Source of the DNA: Haemophilus parainfluenzae
GTDB lineage: Bacteria > Pseudomonadota > Gammaproteobacteria > Enterobacterales > Pasteurellaceae
NCBI RefSeq assembly: GCF_014931275.1
Contig: NZ_CP063110.1
Span: forward strand, 1,534,001 to 1,598,000
DNA: 64,000 nt
Reading direction: 5' to 3'
Below, piece after piece: positions 9,370 through 19,042 of this stretch (position 1 is its first letter; every line of letters begins with the position of its first letter). A model generated the notes under the pieces. It searched no databases. It was given only the letters and a program-made list of their open reading frames with translations, and was not told the DNA's origin. Made by a program: the position numbers and the translations under genes.

Positions 9370-9442
9370 TGTGAAGCCGATCACAGATTTGAATTTTGCT
9401 CTATGTACTTGGATTGACAGGACTTAGGCTGAACATTATGAT
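9370..9442 (+). promoter_or_regulatory. CRP site plus sigma-70 promoter for the permease operon
   Basis: TGTGA-N6-TCACA at 9370-9385, TTGACA at 9414-9419 and TATGAT at 9437-9442 (17-base spacing) repeat the architecture at 7460-7522. The CRP centre would lie near -71.5, another class I position. The leader after the -10 is about 78% identical to that of the binding-protein gene (47 of 60 bases by hand count) and has a GCTTC-N5-GAAGC hairpin near 9480. Confidence 0.8.
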
Positions 9443-9530
9443 TACTATAATTCATTTTGTTTTTGAATTTGATTGTTTTGCTTCATTTTTGAAGCTAACG
9501 AATTTCTCAGGCTAGAATAGGAGAAGTCAG

Positions 9531-10484
9531 ATGGAAATGATACTTCGGTTATTGTTACGCCGATTGATGGCCTTGCCAGTCATGATTCTTGGTGTAACAG
9601 CACTCGTTTTTGTGGTGCTTCAATTCACACCAGGTGATCCTGCTACGGTGGCATTGGGCGAAAGTGCTAGTGAAGCGGCAAAACAACTTTACCGCGAATC
9701 ACATGGCTTAAATGATCCACTCTTTATTCAATATTTTCGTTTCTTAGGTAATTTACTTGTATTGGATTTTGGTGTGACTATGCCACCAGAATTACCAATC
9801 AGTAGCATGCTAGCGAAATCTTTCCCAATCACTTTACAACTTACCTTAATTGGTGTGGTGTTTGCGGCAGTAGTTTCTTTTTCATTAGGTGTACTAGCCG
9901 CGCTTTATCGTGATAGCTGGGTAGACCAAGTGATTCGTTTAATCTCTGTTGCAGCGGTTGCGACACCATCATTCTGGTTAGGTATCTTACTTATTCAATG
10001 GTTCTCTTTGGAATTAGATTGGTTGCCTTCTGGTGGTTTTGTGCCATTCAGCGAAAGCCCAATGGGGTATATCAATTCCATGATTTTGCCATCTCTTGCG
10101 CTTGCCGTGCCGGTGTGTGCGTCATTAATTCGTGTAGTGCGTACAACCATGGTTGAAGAAATGGATAAAGATTATGTGAGAACAGCGATTGGTAACGGCG
10201 TGCCTTATGCAACTGTTATTCGTCACAACGTATTACGCAATGCATTAATCACGCCTGTAACAGTATTAGGTTTACGTGTAGGTTACTTACTTGGTGGTGC
10301 AGTGGTTATCGAACAAATCTTTGACTTACCGGGCATGGGTAAATTGATTTTTAACGGTATCGTCAACCACGACTTACACTTAGTACAAGGGGTGGTTCTG
10401 ACAATCGCTTTTACTTTCGTTTTAGTGAATATTATCGTTGATATTCTCTATGTGTTGATTAACCCTAAAATTCGGAGTCTATAA
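9531..10484 (+). CDS. ABC transporter permease, DppB/OppB type
   Basis: This 317-residue inner-membrane protein has six membrane segments and the N-terminal pattern LLLRRLMALPVMILGVTALVFVVLQFTPGDPA typical of the DppB/OppB/NikB permeases. The EAA-like loop that contacts the ATPase is YVRTAIGNGVPYATVIRHNVLRNALIT. It forms the translocation pore with the permease half of the next gene. The stop codon overlaps the next start by one base (TAATG), indicating translational coupling. It starts after a GGAGAAG ribosome site. The solute is the one recognised by the binding protein at 7636. Confidence 0.93.
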   Translation: MEMILRLLLRRLMALPVMILGVTALVFVVLQFTPGDPATVALGESASEAAKQLYRESHGLNDPLFIQYFRFLGNLLVLDFGVTMPPELPISSMLAKSFPITLQLTLIGVVFAAVVSFSLGVLAALYRDSWVDQVIRLISVAAVATPSFWLGILLIQWFSLELDWLPSGGFVPFSESPMGYINSMILPSLALAVPVCASLIRVVRTTMVEEMDKDYVRTAIGNGVPYATVIRHNVLRNALITPVTVLGLRVGYLLGGAVVIEQIFDLPGMGKLIFNGIVNHDLHLVQGVVLTIAFTFVLVNIIVDILYVLINPKIRSL

Positions 10485-12460
10485 TGTTTCGTCAAGGTTT
10501 AGCAGATCGATTAGCTGCAAGCGGTGCGAGATTCCGAGCACTTTCCACCGCATCAAAAATTTCATTATTATTCTTAGTTTTCGTTGCCTTAGTGGCGGTA
10601 TTTGCCCCTTGGGTAGCAACACATGATCCATTAGAAGTGATCGCACGTATGCGTGCTCCAAGTGCGGAATATTGGTTTGGGACTGATCGACTTGGTCGTG
10701 ATATTTTCTCTCGTATTGTTTATGGTGCCCAAACGTCCTTATTTATCGGTTTAGGTGCGGTAGCTTGCGCCATTATTTTCGGTAGTGTTTTAGGTGCAAC
10801 TGCAGCCACATCCGAGAAATGGGGCAATGAAATTATCATGCGCTTAATGGATATTTTAATGGCCTTCCCTGGTATCGCATTAGCGGCAGTGTTATTAGCA
10901 ACCTTTGGTAACTCTGTGCCGGTCATTATCATCACCATTGCTGTGGTTTATACTCCGCAACTTGCTCGTGTAGTTCGTGCGAATGTGGTATCACAATGGG
11001 ATGAAGATTACGTGCGTGCTGAGCGTGTTATTGGTGGTAGCCGTACTTATATTCTTCTCAAACACGTTGTACGTAATACCGCGGCACCGGTTTTAGTCTT
11101 CGCAACGGTAATGGTGGCAGATGCTATTGTGTTTGAAGCCTCGCTTTCTTTTTTAGGCGCAGGTGTACAACCACCACATCCTTCATGGGGTAACATTCTT
11201 TCTGAAGGTCGTAACATCGTATTAAACGGCGCATGGTGGGCGACAACCTTTGCGGGTGTGATGATTCTTCTAACCGTATTAGCCTTAAATATCTTGGCGG
11301 AAGGGCTTACCGATGCATTGGTTAACCCGCGCTTGAAAGGCGGTAAAAAACCAGAAGGCAAATCAGATGAACGTCTCTCTACCGACGTACAAGAAGCACT
11401 TGCTGAAGGTCTTGCATTAAAACGTTACTTACTCAAATTACATGAAAAAGAAATCACCCGTACGAATCGTATGCAATTAAATCCAAATGCAAAGCCGATT
11501 TTACAAGTGAAAAACTTATCTATTCGTTTCCCGAATCGTTATGGTGAAATTCCATTGGTTGATAACATCAGCTTCACCGTAAATGAAGGCGAAACCATGG
11601 GATTAGTCGGTGAGTCTGGTTGTGGTAAATCCATTACAGCATTCTCCATCATGGGCTTGTTACCAAAAACAGCAAAAATCACTGGGGAAGTGCTTTTCAC
11701 AGACCGTAGCGGAAAACAACACAGTTTACTTAATGCTAACAATCTAAGTGAATTGCGAGGTTCTGAAATTGCGATGATTTACCAAGACTCTTTAAGTGCG
11801 TTAAACCCATCAATGCGTATTAAAGATCAAATGGCTCAGCTCATTAAACGTGGTAGTCACCATACTGCAGAAAAATTGTTGGAATGGGTACACCTTGATC
11901 CTGAAAAAGTGTTAAACCGTTATCCACATGAGCTTTCTGGTGGTCAACGTCAACGTGTGGTAATTGCAATGGCATTAACTCGTGAGCCGAAATTATTAAT
12001 CGCCGATGAACCAACAACCGCATTAGACGTTACCGTTCAAGCAGAAGTGGTAAAATTATTGAATGAACTACGTGAAAAACTAGGGTTTGCGATGGTGTTC
12101 GTCAGTCACGATTTAGCATTAGTTGCACAATTAGCTCACCACATTACGGTAATGTATGCAGGACAAGTGGTTGAAATGGCACCAACATCCTTATTGCTTG
12201 CTAATCCAACTCATGAATATACACGTGGCTTATTGGGCTCTGTACTTTCAACTGAAGTCCGTGCGAAACGTTTATATCAAATTCCGGGCAGCGTACCGTC
12301 ACCTTACGACTTTGCGGTAGGTGACCGTTTTGCAAGTCGTTCATTACGACCAGATGCAAATCCGGAACAAAAATTGGTATTAACCGCTGTGGAAGGCGAG
12401 CCGTCTCACTTGTGGGCTTCTCATTTAGCTGAGCCTGTAACGGAAGCGAAAGGAGCATAA
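10484..12460 (+). CDS. Fused ABC permease and ATPase (OppC-OppD type)
   Basis: The 658-residue product joins two proteins that are usually separate. Residues about 1-290 are a DppC/OppC-type permease with the coupling loop YVRAERVIGGSRTYILLKHVVRNTAAPVL and the motif EASLSFLGAGVQPPHPSWG. A linker of about 40 residues leads to an OppD-type ATPase: Walker A GESGCGKS near residue 375, signature LSGGQRQR near 483 and Walker B LLIADEPT near 503, followed by the C-terminal oligopeptide-type extension (HEYTRGLLGS). No stop or frameshift occurs at the junction, so this is a true fusion. The partner ATPase starts one base after the stop. The CxxC-rich cysteine pattern of some OppD tails is not seen. 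Confidence 0.92.
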   Translation: MFRQGLADRLAASGARFRALSTASKISLLFLVFVALVAVFAPWVATHDPLEVIARMRAPSAEYWFGTDRLGRDIFSRIVYGAQTSLFIGLGAVACAIIFGSVLGATAATSEKWGNEIIMRLMDILMAFPGIALAAVLLATFGNSVPVIIITIAVVYTPQLARVVRANVVSQWDEDYVRAERVIGGSRTYILLKHVVRNTAAPVLVFATVMVADAIVFEASLSFLGAGVQPPHPSWGNILSEGRNIVLNGAWWATTFAGVMILLTVLALNILAEGLTDALVNPRLKGGKKPEGKSDERLSTDVQEALAEGLALKRYLLKLHEKEITRTNRMQLNPNAKPILQVKNLSIRFPNRYGEIPLVDNISFTVNEGETMGLVGESGCGKSITAFSIMGLLPKTAKITGEVLFTDRSGKQHSLLNANNLSELRGSEIAMIYQDSLSALNPSMRIKDQMAQLIKRGSHHTAEKLLEWVHLDPEKVLNRYPHELSGGQRQRVVIAMALTREPKLLIADEPTTALDVTVQAEVVKLLNELREKLGFAMVFVSHDLALVAQLAHHITVMYAGQVVEMAPTSLLLANPTHEYTRGLLGSVLSTEVRAKRLYQIPGSVPSPYDFAVGDRFASRSLRPDANPEQKLVLTAVEGEPSHLWASHLAEPVTEAKGA

Positions 12461-12461
12461 T

Positions 12462-13274
12462 ATGAGCAGTAGTATTAAAGTCATTAAAGAACAAAACATC
12501 ATCGATTTAGAAAATATCGTGGTGCAATTTCCTTCTCGCGACGGTTCATTATTTGGACGTAAAAAATTCACAGCGGTGAATAATGTGAGTCTTGGCATTA
12601 AAGCGGGGGAAACCATTGGTTTAGTAGGGGAGTCTGGCTGCGGGAAATCTACCCTAGCCAATGTAATAATTGGACTTCTTAAACCAACATCTGGTTTAGT
12701 GAAATTCAACGGTTTACAAATGCAATATGGCAGCTCAGAAGCGAGAAAACAATTCGGTCGCCAAGTGTCGGTCATTTTCCAAGACCCTGCAACCGCGCTG
12801 AATCCTCGTATGAAAGTGTTGGATATTTTGCGTGACCCAATGGATATTCACAATGTGTTACAACCCCATGAACGGGAAAAACGTGTGTATGACTTGCTTT
12901 CTCGCGTCGGTTTACCACGTTCTGCAGCACAAGTTGAACCGACTCGTTTATCCGGTGGGCAAAAACAACGTGTGGCCATTGCACGTGCTTTAGCGCTGAA
13001 TCCAAAACTGATTGTGGCGGATGAGCCGACTTCTGCGTTAGACGTATCCGTTCGCGCTCAGGTGTTAAACTTATTGGCGGACTTGAAAAAAGAACTCAAT
13101 CTTGCCATGGTGTTTATCTCTCACGATATCCAAACCGTACGCCAAGTATCTGATCGCATTGTCGTGATGTACGGTGGTCAAATTTTGGAAACGGGTAGCA
13201 CTGAAGATATTTTCAATCATCCAACCGTGGACTACACCCGAAAATTACTTGGTGTTGCACCATCATTGTTATAA
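12462..13274 (+). CDS. ABC transporter ATPase, DppF/OppF type
   Basis: The 270-residue cytoplasmic protein is the second nucleotide-binding subunit of the transporter. It has Walker A GESGCGKSTL at about residue 53, signature LSGGQKQRVAIARAL, Walker B LIVADEPTSALD and the switch histidine in FISHDI. It should pair with the ATPase half of the upstream fusion protein to make a heterodimer. The gene begins one base after the previous stop. A strong terminator formed by two inverted uptake signals follows. Confidence 0.94.
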   Translation: MSSSIKVIKEQNIIDLENIVVQFPSRDGSLFGRKKFTAVNNVSLGIKAGETIGLVGESGCGKSTLANVIIGLLKPTSGLVKFNGLQMQYGSSEARKQFGRQVSVIFQDPATALNPRMKVLDILRDPMDIHNVLQPHEREKRVYDLLSRVGLPRSAAQVEPTRLSGGQKQRVAIARALALNPKLIVADEPTSALDVSVRAQVLNLLADLKKELNLAMVFISHDIQTVRQVSDRIVVMYGGQILETGSTEDIFNHPTVDYTRKLLGVAPSLL

Positions 13275-13303
13275 AACGAGTGAATAAAACATCTTAATTT
13301 ATG

Positions 13304-13332
13304 ACCGCACTTTAAAAGTGCGGTTATTTTTT
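13304..13332 (+). terminator. Terminator made of paired uptake signals
   Basis: ACCGCACTT (13304-13312) and AAGTGCGGT (13316-13324) are inverted copies of the uptake signal separated by 3 bases and followed by a T run. This ends the ABC operon. Confidence 0.9.
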
Positions 13333-13452
13333 TGATCATTTTTTTATTTTAAGGTTTTGATAAATTTTAGAAACATATTCCGAAAGCCTTTTAGAGTTTA
13401 GGTTTTTTCTCAAATAGCGTAGAATGGGCATATAAAAATAAGGAGATTTAAC

Positions 13453-14328
13453 ATGCAACAAAAAATTCAACAAGCATTAGCAAACTCGCCACTTTCAAAT
13501 GCAATTCTTTCTGCGTTAGAAGAACAAGAATGGAAAGGTTTTTTACCGGCTGAAAAAGTGCGGTCAATTTGTGATGAATTTAAGCTTACGCCTGTTCAAC
13601 TAGGGTTGGCACTTTTGCCCGTAGCAGCTTGTTATAGCCACACGCCCATTTCAGAATTTCATGTTGGCGCGATTGCGATTGGTGAAAGTGGTGATTTTTA
13701 CTTTGGTGCGAATCAAGAATTTCAGGGTAGTAGCATGGCTCAAACCATCCATGCTGAACAAAGTGCGATTAGCCATGCATGGTTACGTAATGAATCTCGT
13801 ATCACGGATATCGTGGTGAATTACACGCCTTGCGGTCACTGCCGTCAATTTATGAATGAGCTTTATCAAGCGCAAGATTTAAAAATTCATTTACCACACA
13901 GCCAAAATAATCCACTTCCTCAATATTTACCCGATAGCTTTGGCCCGAAAGATTTAGGTGTTGATTTGCTTCTATTAAACAAAGAAGAACAAGGTTTCAC
14001 TTTGACGACGGAAGATGAAGTGGCAAATAAAGCCATTTTAGGGGCAAACCGAGCACATTCACCTTATTCTAACAGCCCTCATGGTGTAGGCATTTTATTT
14101 AAAAATGGGGAAATGATTTGTGGTCGATATGCAGAAAATGCGGCATTCAACCCAAGCCTACCCGCTATGCAAACAGCGATTAATTTTGCTTACTTAAATC
14201 AATTGGATGTATCAAAAATTGAGCGAGTGGTATTTGCAGAGAAACCGTTGCGTTTAAGTCACCGCAAAATGGCAGAGCAGTTATTGAAGAGCCTTTGCAA
14301 GGTTAAAATGGAATATATTAGCCTGTAA
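13453..14328 (+). CDS. cdd: Cytidine deaminase
   Basis: This 291-residue enzyme deaminates cytidine and deoxycytidine to uridine and deoxyuridine in pyrimidine salvage. It is of the long, dimeric E. coli type (about 294 residues), with a catalytic N-terminal domain and a degenerate C-terminal copy. The zinc ligands and catalytic acid are visible: HAEQ with His100 and Glu102, and PCGHC with Cys127 and Cys130. It starts after an AAGGAG ribosome site. Uptake signals lie at 13555 and directly at the stop codon (14328). A convergent terminator separates it from metE. Confidence 0.96.
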   Translation: MQQKIQQALANSPLSNAILSALEEQEWKGFLPAEKVRSICDEFKLTPVQLGLALLPVAACYSHTPISEFHVGAIAIGESGDFYFGANQEFQGSSMAQTIHAEQSAISHAWLRNESRITDIVVNYTPCGHCRQFMNELYQAQDLKIHLPHSQNNPLPQYLPDSFGPKDLGVDLLLLNKEEQGFTLTTEDEVANKAILGANRAHSPYSNSPHGVGILFKNGEMICGRYAENAAFNPSLPAMQTAINFAYLNQLDVSKIERVVFAEKPLRLSHRKMAEQLLKSLCKVKMEYISL

Positions 14329-14366
14329 AGTGCGGTCAAAAATGAATTAGTTTTTGGACTAAAAGA

Positions 14367-14408
14367 AAGGGCGAACAGAGATAATCTCTCATGTTCGCCC
14401 TTCTTTTT
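14367..14408. terminator. Convergent terminator between cdd and metE
   Basis: AAGGGCGAACA (14367-14377) pairs with TGTTCGCCCTT (14392-14402); the loop itself holds a smaller GAGATAATCTC hairpin. T runs after it on both strands fit both genes. Confidence 0.88.
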
Positions 14409-14415
14409 ACTGATT

Positions 14416-16689
14416 TTATGCTAATTCAGCACGTAATTTTTTCGTAACATCAACCATCACTTTTAGTGCAGCAATCGTTTCTGGCCAACCGCGCGTTTTT
14501 AATCCACAGTCTGGGTTTACCCATAAACGTTCTTTAGGTACCACTTGTAATGCTTTGCGAAGAAGATGTTCAATTTCTTCTGCTGCAGGTACGCGTGGAC
14601 TGTGAATATCATATACACCTGGGCCAATATCATTCGGGTATTTGAAATCACTAAATGCGCTGAGTAATTCCATGTCAGAACGCGAGGTCTCGATAGTAAT
14701 GACATCGGCATCTAAGGCTGCAATAGCCGGTAGAATGTCGTTAAATTCGGAATAACACATGTGCGTATGAATTTGGGTATCATCTTGGCAACCCATTGAG
14801 CTTAAACGGAAGGCTTCACCCGCCCATTTCAAATAAGCATCCCAATCAGCACGTTTTAACGGTAAACCTTCACGAATAGCCGGCTCATCAATTTGAATCA
14901 CTTTGATACCTGCTTTTTCTAAATCTAACACTTCATCAGAAAGCGCTACCGCAATTTGTTTGCAGACTGTTTCACGAGAAATATCGTTACGCACGAAAGA
15001 CCATTGTAAGATCGTGACTGGACCTGTCAGCATGCCTTTCATCACTTTATTGGTAAGGCTTTGGGCATATTGTGACCAACGTACCGTCATGGGTTCTGGA
15101 CGAGTAACATCACCGTAAATCACAGGCGGTTTTACGCAACGTGAACCATAACTTTGTACCCAACCAAATTTGGTGAAAGCAAAACCATCGAGTAGTTCGC
15201 CGAAATATTCCACCATGTCGTTACGTTCTGCTTCGCCATGTACCAATACATCTAAGTCTAATTTTTCTTGCTCACGTACAACAAATTCAATTTCTTTTTT
15301 CATTGCAGTTTCGTAATCAGCTAAGCTGAGTTCGCCTTTTTTGAAGGCTGCACGCGCATGACGAATTGCTGTCGTTTGTGGGAAAGAACCAATATTCGTG
15401 GTGGGTAGAAGTGGTAAATTTAACCACGCATTTTGTAATTTAATACGTTCCGCAAATGGCGATTTACGTTGGTCGGCATTTTCCGGTAAGTTTGCTAAAC
15501 GTTCTGCCACACAAGTGCGGTGAATTTCACGCGAGTTTTTACGTGCATCCGCAGCTGCTTGAGATGCCGCTAATTCGGCTTGAACGGCTTCACGACCTTG
15601 TTCTAGAGCGGTCTTAATAATGCGTAATTCTTGAATTTTTTGTAACGTGAAAGCCAACCATTGATATAGTTCAGGTTTATTTGCTTGGAGTTGCGTTTCA
15701 ACTTCTAAATCATAAGGTGTATGGAGGAGAGAGCAGCTTGGTGCAATCCACAAACGATCACCTAATTTCGCTTTTAATGGTTCAATCACATCTAACACTT
15801 GATTTAAATTTGCTCGCCAAATATTACGACCATCAATGATACCCACAGACAAGATTTTGTCGTAATCCGCAAAGGTAGCAAGCTGTTCAGGTGCGCGTAC
15901 TAAATCAATATGTAAACCTGCAACAGGTAAGGCTTTTAACAAATCAGCATGTTCTGCCACAGAACCAAAATAAGTCGCAAGCAATAATTTCGCTTTCACT
16001 TGTTCAGCAAAAGTGGCGTAAACCGCTTTATAAGCAGCAATCCATTCTGCCGGTAAATCTAAGGTGAGAGCAGGTTCATCAATTTGAATGTATTCCACAC
16101 CTTCCGCAGCTAACGTATTTAAGATTTCAACATAAACCGGCACGAGTTGTGCTAATAAATCAAAGCGATTAAATGTCGCACCTTTTTCTTTACCTAACCA
16201 AAGGAAGGTGAGTGGACCAACGATTGTTGGTTTAACTTGATACCCAAGCGCTTTAGCTTCACGAATTTGAGTCACATAATGTACCGGGTTTGCTTTAAAT
16301 TGTGTTTCTTTATGGAATTCGGGTACAAGATAGTGGTAGTTGGTATCGAACCATTTTGTCATTTCAATCGCAAATTGGGTTTTATTGCCACGCGCCAACT
16401 GGAAATATTGATCGAGTGTTAAGTTTTGGCTATCGAAACCAAAGCGAGCAGGAATTGCACCTGTTGCCACTTGTAAATCTAAAATGTGATCGTAAAGTGT
16501 GAAATCAGCCACCGCGACAAAATCAGCATTTGCCTTGGCCTGGTGTTGCCAGTTAAGTTCACGTAATCTTTTTGCAATATCTAATAAATCTGCTTCTGCA
16601 ATTTCGCCACGCCAGTAACGCTCTTGAGCAAATTTAAGTTCACGCTTTGCGCCTACGCGCGGAAATCCTGCTAAATGAAATGTTGTCAT
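14416..16689 (-). CDS. metE: Cobalamin-independent methionine synthase
   Basis: MetE (757 residues, full length for the family) transfers a methyl group from 5-methyltetrahydrofolate (polyglutamate) to homocysteine, the last step of methionine synthesis, without vitamin B12. Two barrel domains are present: an N-terminal domain from [13 protein letters not shown] and a catalytic C-terminal domain beginning near [14 protein letters not shown]. The zinc site residues appear in HTHMCYSEF and in [13 protein letters not shown]. The promoter region carries two MetJ boxes, so methionine repression is expected. MetE is large and oxidation-sensitive, and its strong codon use suggests high expression. 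I saw no S-box riboswitch in the short leader. Confidence 0.97.
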   Translation of the reverse strand: MTTFHLAGFPRVGAKRELKFAQERYWRGEIAEADLLDIAKRLRELNWQHQAKANADFVAVADFTLYDHILDLQVATGAIPARFGFDSQNLTLDQYFQLARGNKTQFAIEMTKWFDTNYHYLVPEFHKETQFKANPVHYVTQIREAKALGYQVKPTIVGPLTFLWLGKEKGATFNRFDLLAQLVPVYVEILNTLAAEGVEYIQIDEPALTLDLPAEWIAAYKAVYATFAEQVKAKLLLATYFGSVAEHADLLKALPVAGLHIDLVRAPEQLATFADYDKILSVGIIDGRNIWRANLNQVLDVIEPLKAKLGDRLWIAPSCSLLHTPYDLEVETQLQANKPELYQWLAFTLQKIQELRIIKTALEQGREAVQAELAASQAAADARKNSREIHRTCVAERLANLPENADQRKSPFAERIKLQNAWLNLPLLPTTNIGSFPQTTAIRHARAAFKKGELSLADYETAMKKEIEFVVREQEKLDLDVLVHGEAERNDMVEYFGELLDGFAFTKFGWVQSYGSRCVKPPVIYGDVTRPEPMTVRWSQYAQSLTNKVMKGMLTGPVTILQWSFVRNDISRETVCKQIAVALSDEVLDLEKAGIKVIQIDEPAIREGLPLKRADWDAYLKWAGEAFRLSSMGCQDDTQIHTHMCYSEFNDILPAIAALDADVITIETSRSDMELLSAFSDFKYPNDIGPGVYDIHSPRVPAAEEIEHLLRKALQVVPKERLWVNPDCGLKTRGWPETIAALKVMVDVTKKLRAELA

Positions 16690-16719
16690 AATTAATCCTT
16701 CTATTGTTTTGTTTGGTTT

Positions 16720-16735
16720 AGACGTCTAAACGTCT
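16720..16735 (-). promoter_or_regulatory. Two tandem MetJ boxes upstream of metE
   Basis: AGACGTCT (16720-16727) is a perfect match to the MetJ met box and is followed directly by AAACGTCT (16728-16735). MetJ binds tandem 8-bp boxes with S-adenosylmethionine as corepressor. They lie about 30-45 bases upstream of the metE ATG, on the promoter. Confidence 0.88.
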
Positions 16736-16866
16736 GTTCGGTTATAGAATGCAATAGAAAATAAAATTACACAACTTCATAATTTTCAGGTTTTGAATGA
16801 ATTTTATTAATAAATCTGTATTATTTTAACGAATGAAAGTGGAGGGTAGGGAAAAAAGACAAAAAA

Positions 16867-16892
16867 ATAACCGCACTTTAAAGCGCGGTTAT
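16867..16892 (-). terminator. Terminator after mop
   Basis: ATAACCGC and GCGGTTAT form the arms of a stem built on an uptake signal (ACCGCACTT) and a degenerate partner (AAGCGCGGT). On the minus strand it is followed by a T run, so it ends mop. Confidence 0.8.
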
Positions 16893-16919
16893 AGAGAATT
16901 CTGAACAGTTTAGTTGAGA

Positions 16920-17129
16920 TTATTCAACACCAACCATTACAGAAGTTGCTTTGATAATCGCATATGCTTCTTTACCAACTGCTAAACCTAATTCTTTTAC
17001 TGCATCGATAGAGATAGTAGAAGAAATTATGTTGCCGTTACCGATATCAATGTGTACGATTGCGTTCACAGAACCAGTTTCGATTGATTTTACAGTACCT
17101 TTAAGTTGGTTTCTTGCACTAATTTTCAT
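16920..17129 (-). CDS. mop: Molybdenum-binding protein Mop (molbindin)
   Basis: The 69-residue product is a single TOBE/Mop domain: MKISARNQLKGTVKSIETG followed by VNAIVHIDIGNGNIISSTIS, and ends KATSVMVGV. Such molbindins form hexamers that bind several molybdate or tungstate ions and act as a cytoplasmic store. The ATG at 17129 follows AAGGAAAT at good spacing; the TTG one codon earlier is an artefact of the open frame. It follows the molA stop by 68 bases, and this gap holds its own TATAAT box and ModE-like box. The context next to MolBCA supports the molybdate role. Confidence 0.93.
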   Translation of the reverse strand: MKISARNQLKGTVKSIETGSVNAIVHIDIGNGNIISSTISIDAVKELGLAVGKEAYAIIKATSVMVGVE

Positions 17130-17166
17130 CAAGTATTTCCTTATGTTTGAGTTAAAAAGAATAGGT

Positions 17167-17185
17167 ATTATATAGGTAAATATAT
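17167..17185 (-). promoter_or_regulatory. ModE-like box over the mop -10
   Basis: TATAT-N7-TATAT (17169-17185) matches the core of the E. coli ModE recognition pattern. On the minus strand a TATAAT -10 hexamer (complement of 17167-17172) overlaps one arm, a position suited to repression by molybdate-bound ModE. The same geometry occurs upstream of molB. The DNA is AT-rich, so chance is a concern. Confidence 0.5.
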
Positions 17186-17197
17186 AAGTTGAAAATA

Positions 17198-18232
17198 CTA
17201 CTTAATAGGTGATAAACCTTTTAAGATTTGCTCGGCATTTTCTTTGCTTAACGCGTAACCGTAATATTTTTTATAGAAGGCTTGCGTTTTTTCTACCATG
17301 TTTAAATCTTTAAAGTATTCAGGATGGAAGAGCTGAGCTGCCCAAAGAATTTGTAAGGCTTCTTCTGCACTGTAGCGATCCCATGGGAACGTGCCGGTTG
17401 GATTGGCATAAATACGATTATTTTTGACCGCACTTATTGATTGCCATGCCGGATCGCCTTTGATTTTATCTATCGCTGCTTGCGCTTTATTGCCGCTGCT
17501 GCCAATGATGATCACATCTGGATTGGCTTGCAAAATAGCTTCCATAGTAACCGCAATCATATTGGCTTCATCTGGTAACACGCTTTTACCACCGGCTAAT
17601 TTAATCCATTCGCCGATCATGGATTTTCCGCCGTCAATCATCAATAAGTCAGAGCCTTTAGTGATATGTAACACCGTAGGGCGCGCTTCATCTTTGAGAC
17701 CTTTAAGACGATTTTCCACAAATTGAATATTGTCTTCTAATTCTTTGATATAGCTTTCTGCAATTTCAGGTGCTTTATCACCTAAAACTTCAGCGGTAAT
17801 CCGTACGGTTTTCTTCAAACCATCAAAATCTTGGAAACTTACACGCACGCCTTTTAATCCCGCTTTTTCCACTTCAGTTAACATGGATTTTTTCGAGAGC
17901 AATACGGCATCGGGCTTATGACTTAACAGTTCTTCTGTTTGAATGGTTTCGCCATTGGTTAATACCGGTACGTTTTTGATATTTGGATACACTTCGCTAT
18001 ACCAAGGATTGGCCGCGATAGATGTAGTCGTGCCAACCAGTTTATTGGCACCGCCTAATAGTAAGACAATTTGGTTATTGGCATGCCAAAGATCGGCTAC
18101 ACGTTGTACGTTATCCGGTAATTCAACTTTGTTTCCTTCAACGTCGGTTATGATCTTAGCTTGTAGTGGCATAGCAAAACAAGCTGCAAGAGAGAGGGCG
18201 ATTAAGCCTTTTTTCAGAGAGTGTTTCAACAT
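17198..18232 (-). CDS. molA: Molybdate/tungstate periplasmic binding protein MolA
   Basis: The 344-residue protein has a Sec signal peptide (LIALSLAACFAMPLQA) and the fold pattern of the BtuF/FepB-type binding proteins with a long linking helix. The Haemophilus member of this type, MolA (HI1472), binds molybdate and tungstate although its family relatives bind metal chelates. The three-gene set molB-molC-molA is complete here, and mop follows, which strengthens molybdate over siderophore or cobalamin. Visible segments include VADLWHANNQIVLLLGGANKLVGTT near residues 45-70 and FPWDRYSAEEALQILWAAQLFHPE. It lies 21 bases after molC. An uptake signal is embedded at 17427. Confidence 0.88.
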   Translation of the reverse strand: MLKHSLKKGLIALSLAACFAMPLQAKIITDVEGNKVELPDNVQRVADLWHANNQIVLLLGGANKLVGTTTSIAANPWYSEVYPNIKNVPVLTNGETIQTEELLSHKPDAVLLSKKSMLTEVEKAGLKGVRVSFQDFDGLKKTVRITAEVLGDKAPEIAESYIKELEDNIQFVENRLKGLKDEARPTVLHITKGSDLLMIDGGKSMIGEWIKLAGGKSVLPDEANMIAVTMEAILQANPDVIIIGSSGNKAQAAIDKIKGDPAWQSISAVKNNRIYANPTGTFPWDRYSAEEALQILWAAQLFHPEYFKDLNMVEKTQAFYKKYYGYALSKENAEQILKGLSPIK

Positions 18233-18253
18233 ATGAATTTCCTTCTAGTGGGG

Positions 18254-19042
18254 TTATAAATGGGTAATCGCACAGATTTGTCGTTGCAGAGCTGGCACAT
18301 CGACCAGGCGCAAATCTGTTTGATAAAGCGCTTTTAAGTTGGCTTCGGTAATGATTTCTGGTGCCGAACCTGTTTGTAATTTGCCGTGTTCGTTTAAGAT
18401 GCTCACGCGGCTGTTGGGTAGTGCGCTATGCAATAACATCGGATGATCGGGATTGTGTGTTGTCATCACAATGGTAAAGCCTTGCAAGGAAAGCTCTTTT
18501 ATTAGGCTTAAGGTTTTAAACACATTGCCGTAATCTAATGCCGAAGTAGGTTCATCAAATAAAATCAGTTGTGGTTGTTGCACCAAAATACGCGCAAGAT
18601 TGACCAGTTGCTTTTCACCGCCACTCATTTGCATATAAATTCGGTCTGCAAAATGACTGATGCCAAGTTTATTTAAAGCCTCATCAACTAATGCAAAATC
18701 AGCTTCACTTGGCTTATCAAAAACACCTAAATGCGCCGCGCGTCCGAGTACCACATAATCACGCACACGATATTGATAGGTTTGTGGGCTGTGTTGCGAG
18801 ACATAAGCAATTTTTTGCGCAATTTGCTTGCTGCTCATTTCGCTTAATTTGCAATTATCCAGCAAAATCTGACCGCTCTTTGGTTTCAAAAGCCCCGCGA
18901 TACAGTTTAATAACGTTGATTTACCACGACCGTTTGCTCCAAGAATAGTCAGCAATTCGCCTTTTTGTAAGGTTAAATCAATGCCATTGAGTAACGAATG
19001 TTCAACGTTGTGCCAGTAATACAGATTGTCAATTTTCAGCAT
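18254..19042 (-). CDS. molC: Molybdate ABC transporter ATPase MolC
   Basis: The 262-residue ATPase powers the MolB2C2 importer. It has Walker A GANGRGKSTLLN (arginine replacing the more common alanine or serine), Q-loop at YVSQHSPQ, signature MSGGEKQLVNLARIL, Walker B LILFDEPTSALD and switch His in TTHNPDH. It belongs to the FecE/BtuD-type ATPases of type II importers. Its start overlaps the molB stop (both at 19042), so translation is coupled. Role is by homology with the Haemophilus MolBC structures. Confidence 0.9.
   Translation of the reverse strand: MLKIDNLYYWHNVEHSLLNGIDLTLQKGELLTILGANGRGKSTLLNCIAGLLKPKSGQILLDNCKLSEMSSKQIAQKIAYVSQHSPQTYQYRVRDYVVLGRAAHLGVFDKPSEADFALVDEALNKLGISHFADRIYMQMSGGEKQLVNLARILVQQPQLILFDEPTSALDYGNVFKTLSLIKELSLQGFTIVMTTHNPDHPMLLHSALPNSRVSILNEHGKLQTGSAPEIITEANLKALYQTDLRLVDVPALQRQICAITHL

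Noticed and set aside
16690..16919. SAM riboswitch before metE
   Set aside because: The leader is too short and lacks the aptamer stems; MetJ boxes explain regulation.
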